The notes below the pieces were generated by a model that saw only the letters and a list, made by a program, of their open reading frames with translations, had not been told where the DNA came from and did not search any database. Positions 18,560-26,084 of a DNA stretch of 64,000 nt are shown in pieces; position 1 is the first letter of the stretch; the number at the start of each line of letters is the position of its first letter. The stretch is from an uncultured Solobacterium sp. (lineage in GTDB: Bacteria; Bacillota_I; Bacilli_A; Erysipelotrichales; Erysipelotrichaceae). The stretch spans positions 55,220 to 119,219 of the forward strand of contig URCJ01000001.1 of assembly GCA_900546285.1 (NCBI GenBank), written 5' to 3'. A program made the translations under genes and the position numbers.

Positions 18560-19810
18560 ATGGAATATCTTACTCCTAATTTCACTAAAGAGATGATGAA
18601 GGATTATACTGTTTTGGTTCCTAATATGTGTGAGACTTCTTTTAAGCTTATTAAAAGCGCAATGGAATCAGAAGGGTATCATAGGGTTGAACTACTTGGT
18701 TCAGGTAGTAGTAATGTTACACAACTTGGACTAAAGTATGTTCATAATGATACTTGTTATCCAGCTTTGATTGTTATTGGTCAATTTCTTGAGGCAATAG
18801 AGAGTGGTAAGTATGATTTGAATCATACAGCACTTTTGATTTCTCAATCTGGTGGTGGTTGTCGTGCTAGTAACTATATTAAGTTGTTAAGAAAGGCACT
18901 AGTTAGAAGTGGCCATAGTAATATTCCGGTAGCTAGTTTGAATGCGAATAGATTGGAAAAGGGTTCTATTATGCCTTTAACGCCTAGAATGCTTCTAAAG
19001 ATTTTAGCTGCAGTTGAATATGGGGATGAATTAGAGGCTTTAAAGAACCAAACTATAGCTTATGAGGTAGTTAAGGGTGAAAGTATGAATCACCTTAATA
19101 TGTGGCTTAAAAAGCTTGATAGGGATATTAGAGAAAACAAGAATTATCTTCCTACTTCATATAAGAAGATCTTTAATGAGATTGCCCAAGACTTTGCGAC
19201 TATCGAATTAAATAAGACTCCTAAGGTTAAGGTTGGTGTTGTTGGTGAAATCTATGTTAAGTTTTCTCCAACCGGTAATAATAATCTAATGGAATTTCTA
19301 CAAAGTCAGGATTGTGAAGTTAATATGCCAGGTCTTATGGGTTATGTGGAATATTGTTGTGCTAACTGGGAAATGGACTATAAGAATTATGGCATGTCTC
19401 CTACTATGGGCAAGTTAGCTGGTTTGGCTTTAAAGAAACTAAATAAATATGGCAATATGATGTCTAAGGCTATGAAGGATTATGGTTTTAATGCCCCTTG
19501 TTCTTTCTATGATTTGATGAAAAAGCCTGATGGTATCTTAAATTTAGGTACTAAGATGGGTGAGGGCTGGTTATTAACTGCTGAGATGGTTGAATTAATT
19601 GAGAGTGGTTATGAGAATATCATTTGTGCTCAACCTTTTGGTTGTCTACCTAATCATATTTGTGGTAAGGGTGTTATTAATATCCTAAGGTCTAAGTTCC
19701 CTAATGCCAATATCACTCCTATTGATTATGATCCTAGTGCTACTAAGGTTAATCAAGAGAATAGAATCGAGTTGATGTTGGCGGTGGCAAAAGAAAATTT
19801 GAATAAATAA
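18560..19810 (+). CDS. 2-hydroxyacyl-CoA dehydratase (HgdB/D-component)-like protein
   Basis: 416 aa. Resembles the D component of 2-hydroxyglutaryl-CoA dehydratases and the double-cubane-cluster proteins, with conserved cysteines in VPNMCETSF, NDTCYPAL, SGGGCRASN, YCCANWEM and CAQPFGCLPNHICGKG. It is expected to be an oxygen-sensitive Fe-S protein receiving electrons from the upstream activase; the two genes abut, with a GGGAGG ribosome binding site inside the activase end. Its substrate is unknown: no acyl-CoA transferase or second dehydratase subunit lies nearby, which argues against classical amino acid fermentation. Confidence 0.85.
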   Translation: MEYLTPNFTKEMMKDYTVLVPNMCETSFKLIKSAMESEGYHRVELLGSGSSNVTQLGLKYVHNDTCYPALIVIGQFLEAIESGKYDLNHTALLISQSGGGCRASNYIKLLRKALVRSGHSNIPVASLNANRLEKGSIMPLTPRMLLKILAAVEYGDELEALKNQTIAYEVVKGESMNHLNMWLKKLDRDIRENKNYLPTSYKKIFNEIAQDFATIELNKTPKVKVGVVGEIYVKFSPTGNNNLMEFLQSQDCEVNMPGLMGYVEYCCANWEMDYKNYGMSPTMGKLAGLALKKLNKYGNMMSKAMKDYGFNAPCSFYDLMKKPDGILNLGTKMGEGWLLTAEMVELIESGYENIICAQPFGCLPNHICGKGVINILRSKFPNANITPIDYDPSATKVNQENRIELMLAVAKENLNK

Positions 19811-19813
19811 AAG

Positions 19814-19836
19814 TAAGAAGGCATTTTGCCTTCTTA
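19814..19836. terminator. Bidirectional terminator
   Basis: Perfect 10-bp stem TAAGAAGGCA / TGCCTTCTTA with a TTT loop lies between the dehydratase-like gene and the convergent small ORF, overlapping the latter's stop codon. Confidence 0.85.
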
Positions 19837-20010
19837 TTCAATTTCTACATCTTCCATTTCATCCAAGCCAGCTTGAGTAATACCAAGTAGTTTCATCTTT
19901 TCTTCATGAGATATGGTCTTACTTAAGTCAGCATTTTCCATTCTTTTGATAGCTTCTGCTAATAATTCTTCATCTATTAATTCATCATCATTTAAAAAAG
20001 TATCTTTCAT
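19834..20010 (-). CDS. Small acidic protein, possibly an antitoxin-like remnant
   Basis: 58 aa from the ATG at 20010 (MKDTFLNDDELIDEELLAEA to the C-terminal EMEDVEIE). It is strongly acidic and helical. The ISHEEKMKLLGITQAGLDE stretch recalls the C-terminal part of type II antitoxins, but no toxin gene is adjacent. The IS200/IS605 element ends a few bases upstream and probably separated it from its original promoter or partner. A longer start at 20034 would begin inside the IS-end hairpin and is rejected. It may be a degraded or silenced gene. Confidence 0.4.
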   Translation of the reverse strand: MKDTFLNDDELIDEELLAEAIKRMENADLSKTISHEEKMKLLGITQAGLDEMEDVEIE

Positions 20011-20021
20011 ATCTCTGTTGT

Positions 20022-20160
20022 GTGAACCACCCATAAGCTAAAGATTTATGGGCTTTGTATAGATAACATGTTATCTATTTTTAAGAAGTTTGATATTCTA
20101 TCATTAGATAGAACCTTTCGTACTTAATTTTATTAAGCAATCCTTATTCTTACAGGCGTG
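20022..20160 (-). ncRNA. Predicted omega-RNA of TnpB (reRNA) with guide in the flank
   Basis: In TnpB systems the guide RNA covers the 3' end of tnpB and the element end, and its last ~16-20 nt are host flank. Here, downstream of tnpB on the minus strand, come hairpins TTCTATC/GATAGAA (20096-20113), a perfect 20-bp palindrome ATAGATAACATGTTATCTAT (20059-20078) and the terminal hairpin (20030-20052). The guide would then start near 20022 and run into the small acidic ORF. The hairpins are seen; the RNA and its guide are inferred from the family. Confidence 0.5.
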
Positions 20161-21383
20161 TCCACTTCGCCTCTATGGTATAAGACACTAAGGTCTACAA
20201 CTTTACTTTTATTAAGTATATTTAATGCACCATTTATATCTGCGTTAATTAATTTATTTGTTCTTGTTTGATATAACCCACGTTTAATACGGTTACCACT
20301 AAAATTATACACTTTAGGATTATCATCATTATAGATAGGTATAACATCTTTATCAAAGAAACTAGCTTTGGATGTATAAGATTCTTCTTGTTTTACAAAA
20401 TTAATACCATATAACTTACATAGATATTCTAGTTTATCTCTTAATTTTCCATATGGAATATTAAGAAATGTTTGATTGTTTCTTTTTCCTAGCTTAACGT
20501 CTTTTTGAAATGTTTCATTATAGCCAACTACAATATTACCAATATCATTATCTAAACAATAATCAATAATCTTACGTACTGTTTTATTCATATAATCGTT
20601 AACTTTATTATTACGATCCTTAAGATTACTGTTTTGTCTTTTAGTATATTTAACTTTAATATCTTGCTTATCTTTGATACTTTGTAAATAAGCGTTTCTT
20701 TTATTGAACCATTGGTTAATAGATTTAAGCCTTCTTCCATCAATAATGAATGACTCGCCAGTGTTTGTTACACAAGTGCATAGATTGTTGATACCAAGAT
20801 CTATAGCTAGTGCTTTGTTTTTATTTAAATTACTTTGAGTTTCTTTAACTTCATATGTATATTGAACTTCAAAGAACCTAGCATTAGATTTAGGAATAAT
20901 TCTAATCTCTTTAATCTTCTTATCTTTTAATATTGGCGGTATCTTAACACTAATAGAATTGTGTTTCTTTTTATAAGCATTAGAATAAGGCACTATTAAT
21001 ACATTATCTTTAATTCTTACAAAACCAATTACTAAAGTAGTAAAACCATCTTTCTTTAAATAATGTGGTAATTTAATATCTTTAAAATTATATTTACCTT
21101 TTTTAGCTAACTTAAGTAAACCGAAGAAAGCTTTAAAAGACCCATCAACTTCTTTAAGTATTTGTTGAGCCATATTTGAATTAAGCATTTTATAGTTATC
21201 ACTATCTTTTAATAAGGCATAGTTCTTTTCGTAATTAAGATATTCGCCTTCATTAAAATAATATTGTCTTACATTATAAATAGCTTCATTGCTTAGATTT
21301 TTTGCAATATGACTTAATTCTTTTAGACTTAAATATTCTTCTTTGGTCAAATGTTTTAAGACTTGTTTAACAGTAAGATACAT
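20133..21383 (-). CDS. tnpB: TnpB, RNA-guided nuclease of IS200/IS605
   Basis: 416 aa, from the ATG behind AAGGAGG (an in-frame start three codons upstream lacks spacing). The RuvC-like catalytic triad is intact: D195 in AIDLGINN, E290 in VVGYNET, D382 in NADINGA. The cysteine zinc finger usual in TnpB is absent; the corresponding region reads YTSKASFFD then RIKRGLYQTRTN, as in a recognisable Firmicute subgroup. TnpB cleaves DNA guided by the omega-RNA and helps retain the element after excision. The ORF is full length and looks functional although the partner tnpA is not. Confidence 0.92.
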   Translation of the reverse strand: MYLTVKQVLKHLTKEEYLSLKELSHIAKNLSNEAIYNVRQYYFNEGEYLNYEKNYALLKDSDNYKMLNSNMAQQILKEVDGSFKAFFGLLKLAKKGKYNFKDIKLPHYLKKDGFTTLVIGFVRIKDNVLIVPYSNAYKKKHNSISVKIPPILKDKKIKEIRIIPKSNARFFEVQYTYEVKETQSNLNKNKALAIDLGINNLCTCVTNTGESFIIDGRRLKSINQWFNKRNAYLQSIKDKQDIKVKYTKRQNSNLKDRNNKVNDYMNKTVRKIIDYCLDNDIGNIVVGYNETFQKDVKLGKRNNQTFLNIPYGKLRDKLEYLCKLYGINFVKQEESYTSKASFFDKDVIPIYNDDNPKVYNFSGNRIKRGLYQTRTNKLINADINGALNILNKSKVVDLSVLYHRGEVDTPVRIRIA

Positions 21384-21463
21384 TATTTTCAACCTCCTTT
21401 TCCTATTATAATTATATCATATTTTACTAGATTTATTATTATTCAGTAAACCATAATAATTTT

Positions 21464-21866
21464 ATGAATAATTATATTTCAAGAAATCATTCAAAACATT
21501 ATTTAAAAGTCCATTTAATATTTGTGTGCAAGTACAAAAAAGAAGTTATTAATTAATAATTTTGACAATATTGTTAAGAATGTTATTCTAGAAATATCCT
21601 ATAGAAGTAATTTTAATATTGAAACATTAGAAACGGACGAAAATCATATCCATATGTTAATATCGTATCCACCAAAATTATCAGTTACATCAATAGTCAG
21701 GAAATTGAAACAAGAATCTACCATTTACTTATGGAAAAATTACTCTAAGTTTTTATCTAAACATTTTTGGAAAGAACATACTTTTTAAAGTGATGGATAT
21801 TTTGCTTGTTCCATAGGTGAAGCAAACCCAGAAACTATCAACCGCTATATAGAAAGTCAATGTTAA
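21464..21866 (+). pseudogene. tnpA: TnpA (Y1 HUH transposase), frameshifted and with a stop
   Basis: Reading from the ATG at 21464 gives MNNYISRNHSKHYLKVHLIF, then the frame breaks in a run of six A at 21536-21541. Removing one A joins it to the downstream frame (KKLLINNFDNIV...), which carries the HUH motif ENHIHMLI. A TAA at 21786 then interrupts TF-SDGYF, where the family has Trp. The final part up to 21866 retains the catalytic tyrosine region ETINRYIESQ. One indel and one nonsense change therefore inactivate an otherwise full-length gene of ~134 codons. Confidence 0.85.
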
Positions 21867-21921
21867 TGCATTCATATCATAAGCTAAAGACTTATGAGTT
21901 TTCTGCATAAATTTATATAAT

Positions 21922-21950
21922 AAAAAAAGAAACTGTTACACCAACAGTTC
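21922..21950 (-). terminator. Terminator of the flavodoxin operon
   Basis: On the minus strand AACTGTT-GGTGT-AACAGTT followed by TC and seven T. It separates the flavodoxin gene from the IS element. Confidence 0.85.
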
Positions 21951-21988
21951 CTTCTTTCATACTATATGGGGAAAGTATATATAGAAAG

Positions 21989-22411
21989 TTAGATATTAGC
22001 TAACTGACTACCAATTTGTTTAAGATCACAAGTGGCCTTATCATCTGGTGATAATCTTGTGATATAGCCCTTATCGTTTAAGATGATGGCACCATGATCT
22101 TTTAGACGGTTTTCTAAGTCTGACATCCATTTGCCGTTGCCCCAGTCATAAGATCCAAATAGGGCGATTGTTTTTCCTTTGCAGTCTTTTTCTATTTCAT
22201 TTACAAAGTCATCCATTTCAGAGTCTAATTCCTCATCGCCCATGGCACTAGCGCCTAGGGCAAACACTTGTTCATTTTTTAAATCTTCAGCAATTATACT
22301 GTTAACATTTGTAACATTAACTTCTTTTCCACTTTCTTTAACACCTTCGCCGATAGCTTCTGCCATCATTTGAGTGTTGCCTGATAATGTCCAATAAATA
22401 ATATTAATCAT
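21989..22411 (-). CDS. Flavodoxin
   Basis: 140 aa, short-chain flavodoxin. The FMN phosphate loop TLSGNTQMMA is at residues 8-17, and GSYDWGNGKWM corresponds to the second FMN-binding loop. A soluble one-electron carrier that replaces ferredoxin under iron shortage. Its start overlaps the end of the DUF3793 gene by 4 nt, so both answer to the paired operators upstream of that gene. Confidence 0.93.
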   Translation of the reverse strand: MINIIYWTLSGNTQMMAEAIGEGVKESGKEVNVTNVNSIIAEDLKNEQVFALGASAMGDEELDSEMDDFVNEIEKDCKGKTIALFGSYDWGNGKWMSDLENRLKDHGAIILNDKGYITRLSPDDKATCDLKQIGSQLANI

Positions 22412-22965
22412 ATAGCTCCTTCTATAATTTCATTTAAGCGATAGCCGCTTAGCAATTGTTTCAATGAAGTTTCTAAGGCTTTATCGAATTCTTTAAATAC
22501 TTTAAGTGTTTCATTAAGGTTGGAATAGACTTTCCAATATTTACATGCCAGATAATTTTGTCCTTGATTTTCAATAAAGCCTTTGATGTCTTCGATAGGA
22601 TAATTTAAGATGATTCCAAGCTCGTGAGGAAATGCAGTTTTCTTTAGATAAAAACTACTGAAACGTTTTGTGAGCTTGTTTAATACATAATTAAGGTCAC
22701 ATCTTTTATATCCTAGTTCTTTAAGATAAGTTTTCACTTCATCTTTAAATAGATACTCTTTTAAATTAGCTTCTCGATATATTAAGATAATTTCGTTTTT
22801 ATTATTCTTATGCAATAGGTGAATAGACAAGGGGCTATTATCTAATACATTAAGAAGATAATTGTAAGTACCTTTCTTACCAGTTATGGTATTAGCTATA
22901 GTTAGTCCTTTGATTACTGGGGCACAGGTGTTTATGAATGAATAGTTTAGTTTTTCTTTTGACAT
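22408..22965 (-). CDS. DUF3793 family protein
   Basis: 185 aa from the ATG behind GGAGG; an in-frame start six codons upstream is rejected. Soluble, Lys/Leu-rich, no catalytic motif apparent. I recognise the DUF3793 family (FINTCAPVIKGLTIANTI start, SSFYLKKTAFPHELGIIL), often found next to flavodoxin and ferrous iron transport genes in Firmicutes. Function unknown; a role in the iron-starvation response is inferred from context. The promoter region holds two inverted-repeat operators. Confidence 0.7.
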   Translation of the reverse strand: MSKEKLNYSFINTCAPVIKGLTIANTITGKKGTYNYLLNVLDNSPLSIHLLHKNNKNEIILIYREANLKEYLFKDEVKTYLKELGYKRCDLNYVLNKLTKRFSSFYLKKTAFPHELGIILNYPIEDIKGFIENQGQNYLACKYWKVYSNLNETLKVFKEFDKALETSLKQLLSGYRLNEIIEGAI

Positions 22966-22975
22966 ATTACCTCCA

Positions 22976-23018
22976 GTTAGCAATAACTAACTATGTATAT
23001 AGGTTAGCACATGCTAAC
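22976..23018 (-). promoter_or_regulatory. Two operator-like inverted repeats before DUF3793-flavodoxin
   Basis: GTTAGCAcaTGCTAAC (23003-23018, perfect 7-bp arms) and GTTAGCaataACTAAC (22976-22991, near-perfect) lie 27 bp apart. The first is in the likely promoter and the second abuts the ribosome binding site. TTAGC...GCTAA arms recall DtxR/IdeR-class metal-repressor boxes. Binding by such a regulator is inferred. Confidence 0.6.
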
Positions 23019-23050
23019 TAATAATGCAAGAAAAAGATGAACAATTAAGT

Positions 23051-24319
23051 TCATCTCTTATACTTACACTTTCCCGCAACAAATGTTTGAACAGTTCTAC
23101 CATAGACATTCATACCAATAAAAGGTGAGTTATGGCTCTTTGACTTAAAGTCTTCTTCTTTTATTTCATATTCATTTGTTACATCAAATAGCGCAATATC
23201 TGCAACACTTCCTACTTTTAAAGTACCACGGTTTATATCCAATATCTCTGCACCCTTAGTTGACATCTTATTTATTAGTTCAAGCGGTGTAAGAATGCCT
23301 GTTTTTACAAGATATGTATAAGACAAGGCAAATGATGTTTCAATGCCTACAATACCATTTAAGGCTTTCTCGATAGGTTTAGACTTTTCTTCTTTACTAT
23401 GAGGTGCATGGTCAGTAGCGATTACATCAATTGTGCCGTTTCTTAAGGCTTCTTTAACAGCTTCAACATCTTCTTTACTACGAAGAGGTGGGTTCATTTT
23501 CTTGTTAGGATCACCATTTACATCATCTTTATTAAAGATAAAGTAGTGAGGTCCTGTTTCACAAGTTACCTTAATTCCTCTTTCTTTAGCGGTCTTAATA
23601 ATGTCTAGGCTATTTTTAGTACTTATATGACATAGGTGTATTCTTGCGTTGGCTTCATTAGCTAACATGATGTCTCTTGCGACAATCAATTCTTCGCCAA
23701 CGCTAGTAGAAGCAAGTGAATCATCTTCAGTATGTGAGAATACTTGTAGATTTAATTCTTTAGCTTCTTTAATACCTTCTAACATCACCTTAGAATTCAT
23801 TACTGAGCGACCATCTTCACTGATAGCGCAAATACCCTTACCGTTAATCTTTTTAGTAATGGTGTCAACTTCCATCATCTTTTGAAAGTCACATAGTTCT
23901 TCACCCTTTTGACCCTTAGTGATAGCGGCGATAGTTAATACGTTGATTAGATTAGCTTCTTTTGCCTTCTTATCAACATATTCTAATGTTTCTACACTAT
24001 CAATTACAGGCTTAGTATTAGGCATCATACATACAGTAGTAAAGCCACCGTGTATAGCAGCTTCAGAGCCACTTTTAATGTCTTCTTTATACTCTAGTCC
24101 TGGTTCTCTAAAGTGAACATGTAGGTCGATTAAACCTGGTGTTACCCATAGACCCTTGGCGTTAATTGTTTCAGCTTTTTCAAAGTCTTTAGCTTCTCCT
24201 AATGTCTTGTCAGCTAATTCAATCATGACAATCTTGTCATCATCAAGATATAAACTACCTTCTTCACATAGGTTTTGACTAGGGTCGATGATTAAACCGT
24301 TTTTAATAATCTTTTTCAT
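23051..24319 (-). CDS. pyrC: Dihydroorotase
   Basis: 422 aa, class I amidohydrolase. Metal ligands are in DLHVHFREPG (HxH), SHTEDD, HLCHIST and ATDHAPHS. Converts carbamoyl-aspartate to dihydroorotate in pyrimidine synthesis. Its start overlaps the pyrI stop (TAATG), so it is the last gene of the pyrBIC operon on the minus strand. No terminator is obvious directly after it. Confidence 0.95.
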   Translation of the reverse strand: MKKIIKNGLIIDPSQNLCEEGSLYLDDDKIVMIELADKTLGEAKDFEKAETINAKGLWVTPGLIDLHVHFREPGLEYKEDIKSGSEAAIHGGFTTVCMMPNTKPVIDSVETLEYVDKKAKEANLINVLTIAAITKGQKGEELCDFQKMMEVDTITKKINGKGICAISEDGRSVMNSKVMLEGIKEAKELNLQVFSHTEDDSLASTSVGEELIVARDIMLANEANARIHLCHISTKNSLDIIKTAKERGIKVTCETGPHYFIFNKDDVNGDPNKKMNPPLRSKEDVEAVKEALRNGTIDVIATDHAPHSKEEKSKPIEKALNGIVGIETSFALSYTYLVKTGILTPLELINKMSTKGAEILDINRGTLKVGSVADIALFDVTNEYEIKEEDFKSKSHNSPFIGMNVYGRTVQTFVAGKCKYKR

Positions 24320-24747
24320 TATTTTTTGTTAAATGAAACAATCTCATCGCAGTATTCACAACGATATTCTCTTGTTTCAGGGTTGATTAAATGGAAGATA
24401 TGAGGGATGCCACTTTCTACAGAAGTAACACATCTTGGGTTCTTGCACTTAATAACGTTTGTTACTGTTTCAGGTAAAGATAATTTAATCTTTTCAGCAA
24501 TCTTACCATCTTTGATGATATTAACAGTAGCATTTGGGTCAATTAGACCAAGTACAGTTAAGTCAACGTCAGTAACGTTTTGAATCTTGATGATATCTTT
24601 TTTACCATGTTTTTGGCTTTGAGCGTTCATGATAAAGGCGATAGTGTTTTCGCTTGTGTCAATATTTAGGTATTCTAGAATTTGAGCACCTAAGCCTGCA
24701 GTGATATGGTCAATTACGATTCCGTTTTCAATACTAGTTACAATCAT
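24319..24747 (-). CDS. pyrI: Aspartate carbamoyltransferase regulatory chain
   Basis: 142 aa from the ATG behind AGGAGG; a longer ORF start would overlap pyrB and lacks a ribosome binding site. The N-terminal effector domain begins IENGIVIDHI. The C-terminal zinc domain has four cysteines (CKNPRC and CEYC). Binds nucleotides and sets the activity of PyrB, so the enzyme is of the allosteric PyrB-PyrI type. It is co-transcribed between pyrB and pyrC. Confidence 0.95.
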   Translation of the reverse strand: MIVTSIENGIVIDHITAGLGAQILEYLNIDTSENTIAFIMNAQSQKHGKKDIIKIQNVTDVDLTVLGLIDPNATVNIIKDGKIAEKIKLSLPETVTNVIKCKNPRCVTSVESGIPHIFHLINPETREYRCEYCDEIVSFNKK

Positions 24748-24760
24748 TTTTAGCCTCCTA

Positions 24761-25687
24761 TTAACCTTCAATTCCAAGTAAGCTCATGATTAGAGCCATA
24801 CGTACGAACATACCGTTCTTTGCCTGTTCGAAATATTTTGCACGTGGATCACTATCAACTTCGGTTGAAATTTCATTAACTCTTGGTAGTGGGTGTAAAA
24901 CAATCATGTCCTTCTTAGCTAGTTCCATCTTTTCCTTATCTAGGATATAAGTGTCCTTTAGACGGATATAGTCGTCTTCATTGAAGAAACGTTCTCTTTG
25001 AACACGAGTCATGTATAGAACATCAACTTCGCCTAGTGCTTCTTGCATAGTTCTTACTTCTTTGAATTCGATGTTGTTTTTGATTAAAACTTCTTTTCTA
25101 ACATAATCAGGGATTGTTAATTCTTCTGGAGAAATTAATACAAACTTAACGTTCTTATATCTTGATAACGCCTTAATTAGAGAGTGTACTGTACGACCAA
25201 ACTTTAGGTCACCACAGCAACCTACTGTAATGTTTTCAAAAGTACCTAATGTTCTTCTGATAGTTAATAAGTCAGTTAATGTTTGTGTTGGATGTTGGTG
25301 ACCACCATCACCTGCGTTAATAACTGGCATGTCAGTGCTATTAGCAGCAACTCTTGGAGCACCTTCCTTTGGATGACGCATAACTGCAACGTCTGCGTAA
25401 CATGAGATTGTTCTAATTGTATCAGCGATACTTTCGCCCTTAGCAACTGAACTTGAATTTGGTTCAGAGAAGCCAATAACTTGACCACCTAGTCTTAACA
25501 TTGCAGCTTCAAAGCTGAAACGTGTACGTGTACTTGGTTCATAGAATAGAGTAGCTAATAGCTTTTCATCACACGCATGTGCATATTTTTGAGGGTCAGC
25601 AATAATACGGTCTGCTAAATCAAAAATACCATCTAATTCTTCTAAACTGAAATCCATTGGTTCCAATAAGCTTCTGCCTTTTAACAT
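24761..25687 (-). CDS. pyrB: Aspartate carbamoyltransferase catalytic chain
   Basis: 308 aa. The carbamoyl-phosphate loop is in FYEPSTRTRFSFE; HPTQTLTDL and HPLPRVNEI are the other family motifs. First committed step of pyrimidine synthesis. The ATG follows AGGAGG. The frame is open for 18 codons further upstream through the attenuator hairpin, but the ribosome binding site decides for this start. It leads the operon pyrB-pyrI-pyrC. Confidence 0.96.
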   Translation of the reverse strand: MLKGRSLLEPMDFSLEELDGIFDLADRIIADPQKYAHACDEKLLATLFYEPSTRTRFSFEAAMLRLGGQVIGFSEPNSSSVAKGESIADTIRTISCYADVAVMRHPKEGAPRVAANSTDMPVINAGDGGHQHPTQTLTDLLTIRRTLGTFENITVGCCGDLKFGRTVHSLIKALSRYKNVKFVLISPEELTIPDYVRKEVLIKNNIEFKEVRTMQEALGEVDVLYMTRVQRERFFNEDDYIRLKDTYILDKEKMELAKKDMIVLHPLPRVNEISTEVDSDPRAKYFEQAKNGMFVRMALIMSLLGIEG

Positions 25688-25700
25688 AAAAGTTCCTCCT

Positions 25701-25805
25701 AAATAAAAACCTTCAAACATAAAATACATTTGAAGGCGCACATCAAAAGAAACCAGTGTTTTTTCAAGCCTTCATAGTATCTCGTACTAAATTAAAGGTT
25801 TTACC
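25701..25805 (-). promoter_or_regulatory. Transcription attenuator in the pyrBIC leader
   Basis: Three mutually exclusive structures can be drawn on the minus-strand leader. The terminator is CCTTCAAA/TTTGAAGG plus a T tract (25736-25701). The antiterminator pairs TGAAGGC (25774-25768) with GCCTTCA (25738-25732), using the terminator arm. An upstream stem TAGTA-CGAGA-TACTA flanked by CCTT/AAGG would block the antiterminator. The upstream loop resembles the PyrR-binding loop only partly (AGUaCgAGauACU), so PyrR control is likely but not proven. Confidence 0.7.
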
Positions 25806-25811
25806 AAAACT

Positions 25812-25839
25812 ATTATATGCAATTTTCATGCCATTTCAA
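25812..25839 (-). promoter_or_regulatory. Promoter of pyrBIC
   Basis: On the minus strand TTGAAA - 16 nt - TATAAT. Transcription should start near 25805, giving a leader of about 115 nt that contains the attenuator. Confidence 0.75.
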
Positions 25840-25885
25840 CATCGATTTGATAAAAAGAAAAATTGCCTATTGAATAGTTGCTAAT

Positions 25886-25998
25886 CGTACATAAAACAAA
25901 TAGAAAATATGTACGAAAGGAAAAATGTTAGAAATTAATGATCATAATGTATAAAGTAGGATTAGGTTTTGTGTCAAATAATGCTTAATCCTTTTTTA
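25886..25998 (+). other. Compact unit: palindrome, 9-codon ORF, terminator
   Basis: Inverted repeat CGTACATA...TATGTACG (25886-25915) is followed by AAAGG and a 9-codon ORF, MLEINDHNV (25925-25954). A terminator-like hairpin comes next, TAGGATTA...TAATCCT with six T (25957-25998). It could be a leader peptide, a small RNA, or the relic of a gene. Upstream of csoR but separated from it by the terminator. Confidence 0.3.
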
Positions 25999-26046
25999 TA
26001 TAGTGTTGCGGTGCCAGGCTTATTAAAAATATGAGTCGTTTTGGGG

Positions 26047-26052
26047 TATAAT
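26047..26052 (+). promoter_or_regulatory. -10 box upstream of the CsoR-like gene
   Basis: TATAAT, 32 nt before the start of the metal-sensor gene, with GAAGAGG as ribosome binding site between them. No good -35 is visible. Confidence 0.45.
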
Positions 26053-26084
26053 TGATTAGGAAAAGTGGAAGAGGTTAATAATTA

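Larger units (their letters stand above)
20022..21908. mobile_element. IS200/IS605 family element (tnpB intact, tnpA broken)
   Basis: The element is bounded by two subterminal hairpins sharing the motif CATAAGCTAAAGA(T/C)TTATG: 20030-20052 (CCCATAA / TTATGGG) at one end and 21878-21896 (CATAAG / CTTATG) at the other. Between them tnpB (minus) and tnpA (plus) diverge, the usual IS605 layout. Exact ends cannot be set without an empty site; the limits given are approximate. TnpA would cut single-stranded ends but is a pseudogene here, so the copy is not self-mobile. Confidence 0.85.

Noticed and set aside
20011..20034. Longer start for the small acidic ORF
   Set aside because: The ATG at 20034 belongs to the terminal hairpin of the IS element and the extra eight codons are IS-derived.
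25688..25741. Longer N terminus for pyrB
   Set aside because: It would translate the attenuator hairpin; AGGAGG points to the ATG at 25687 and the family starts there.
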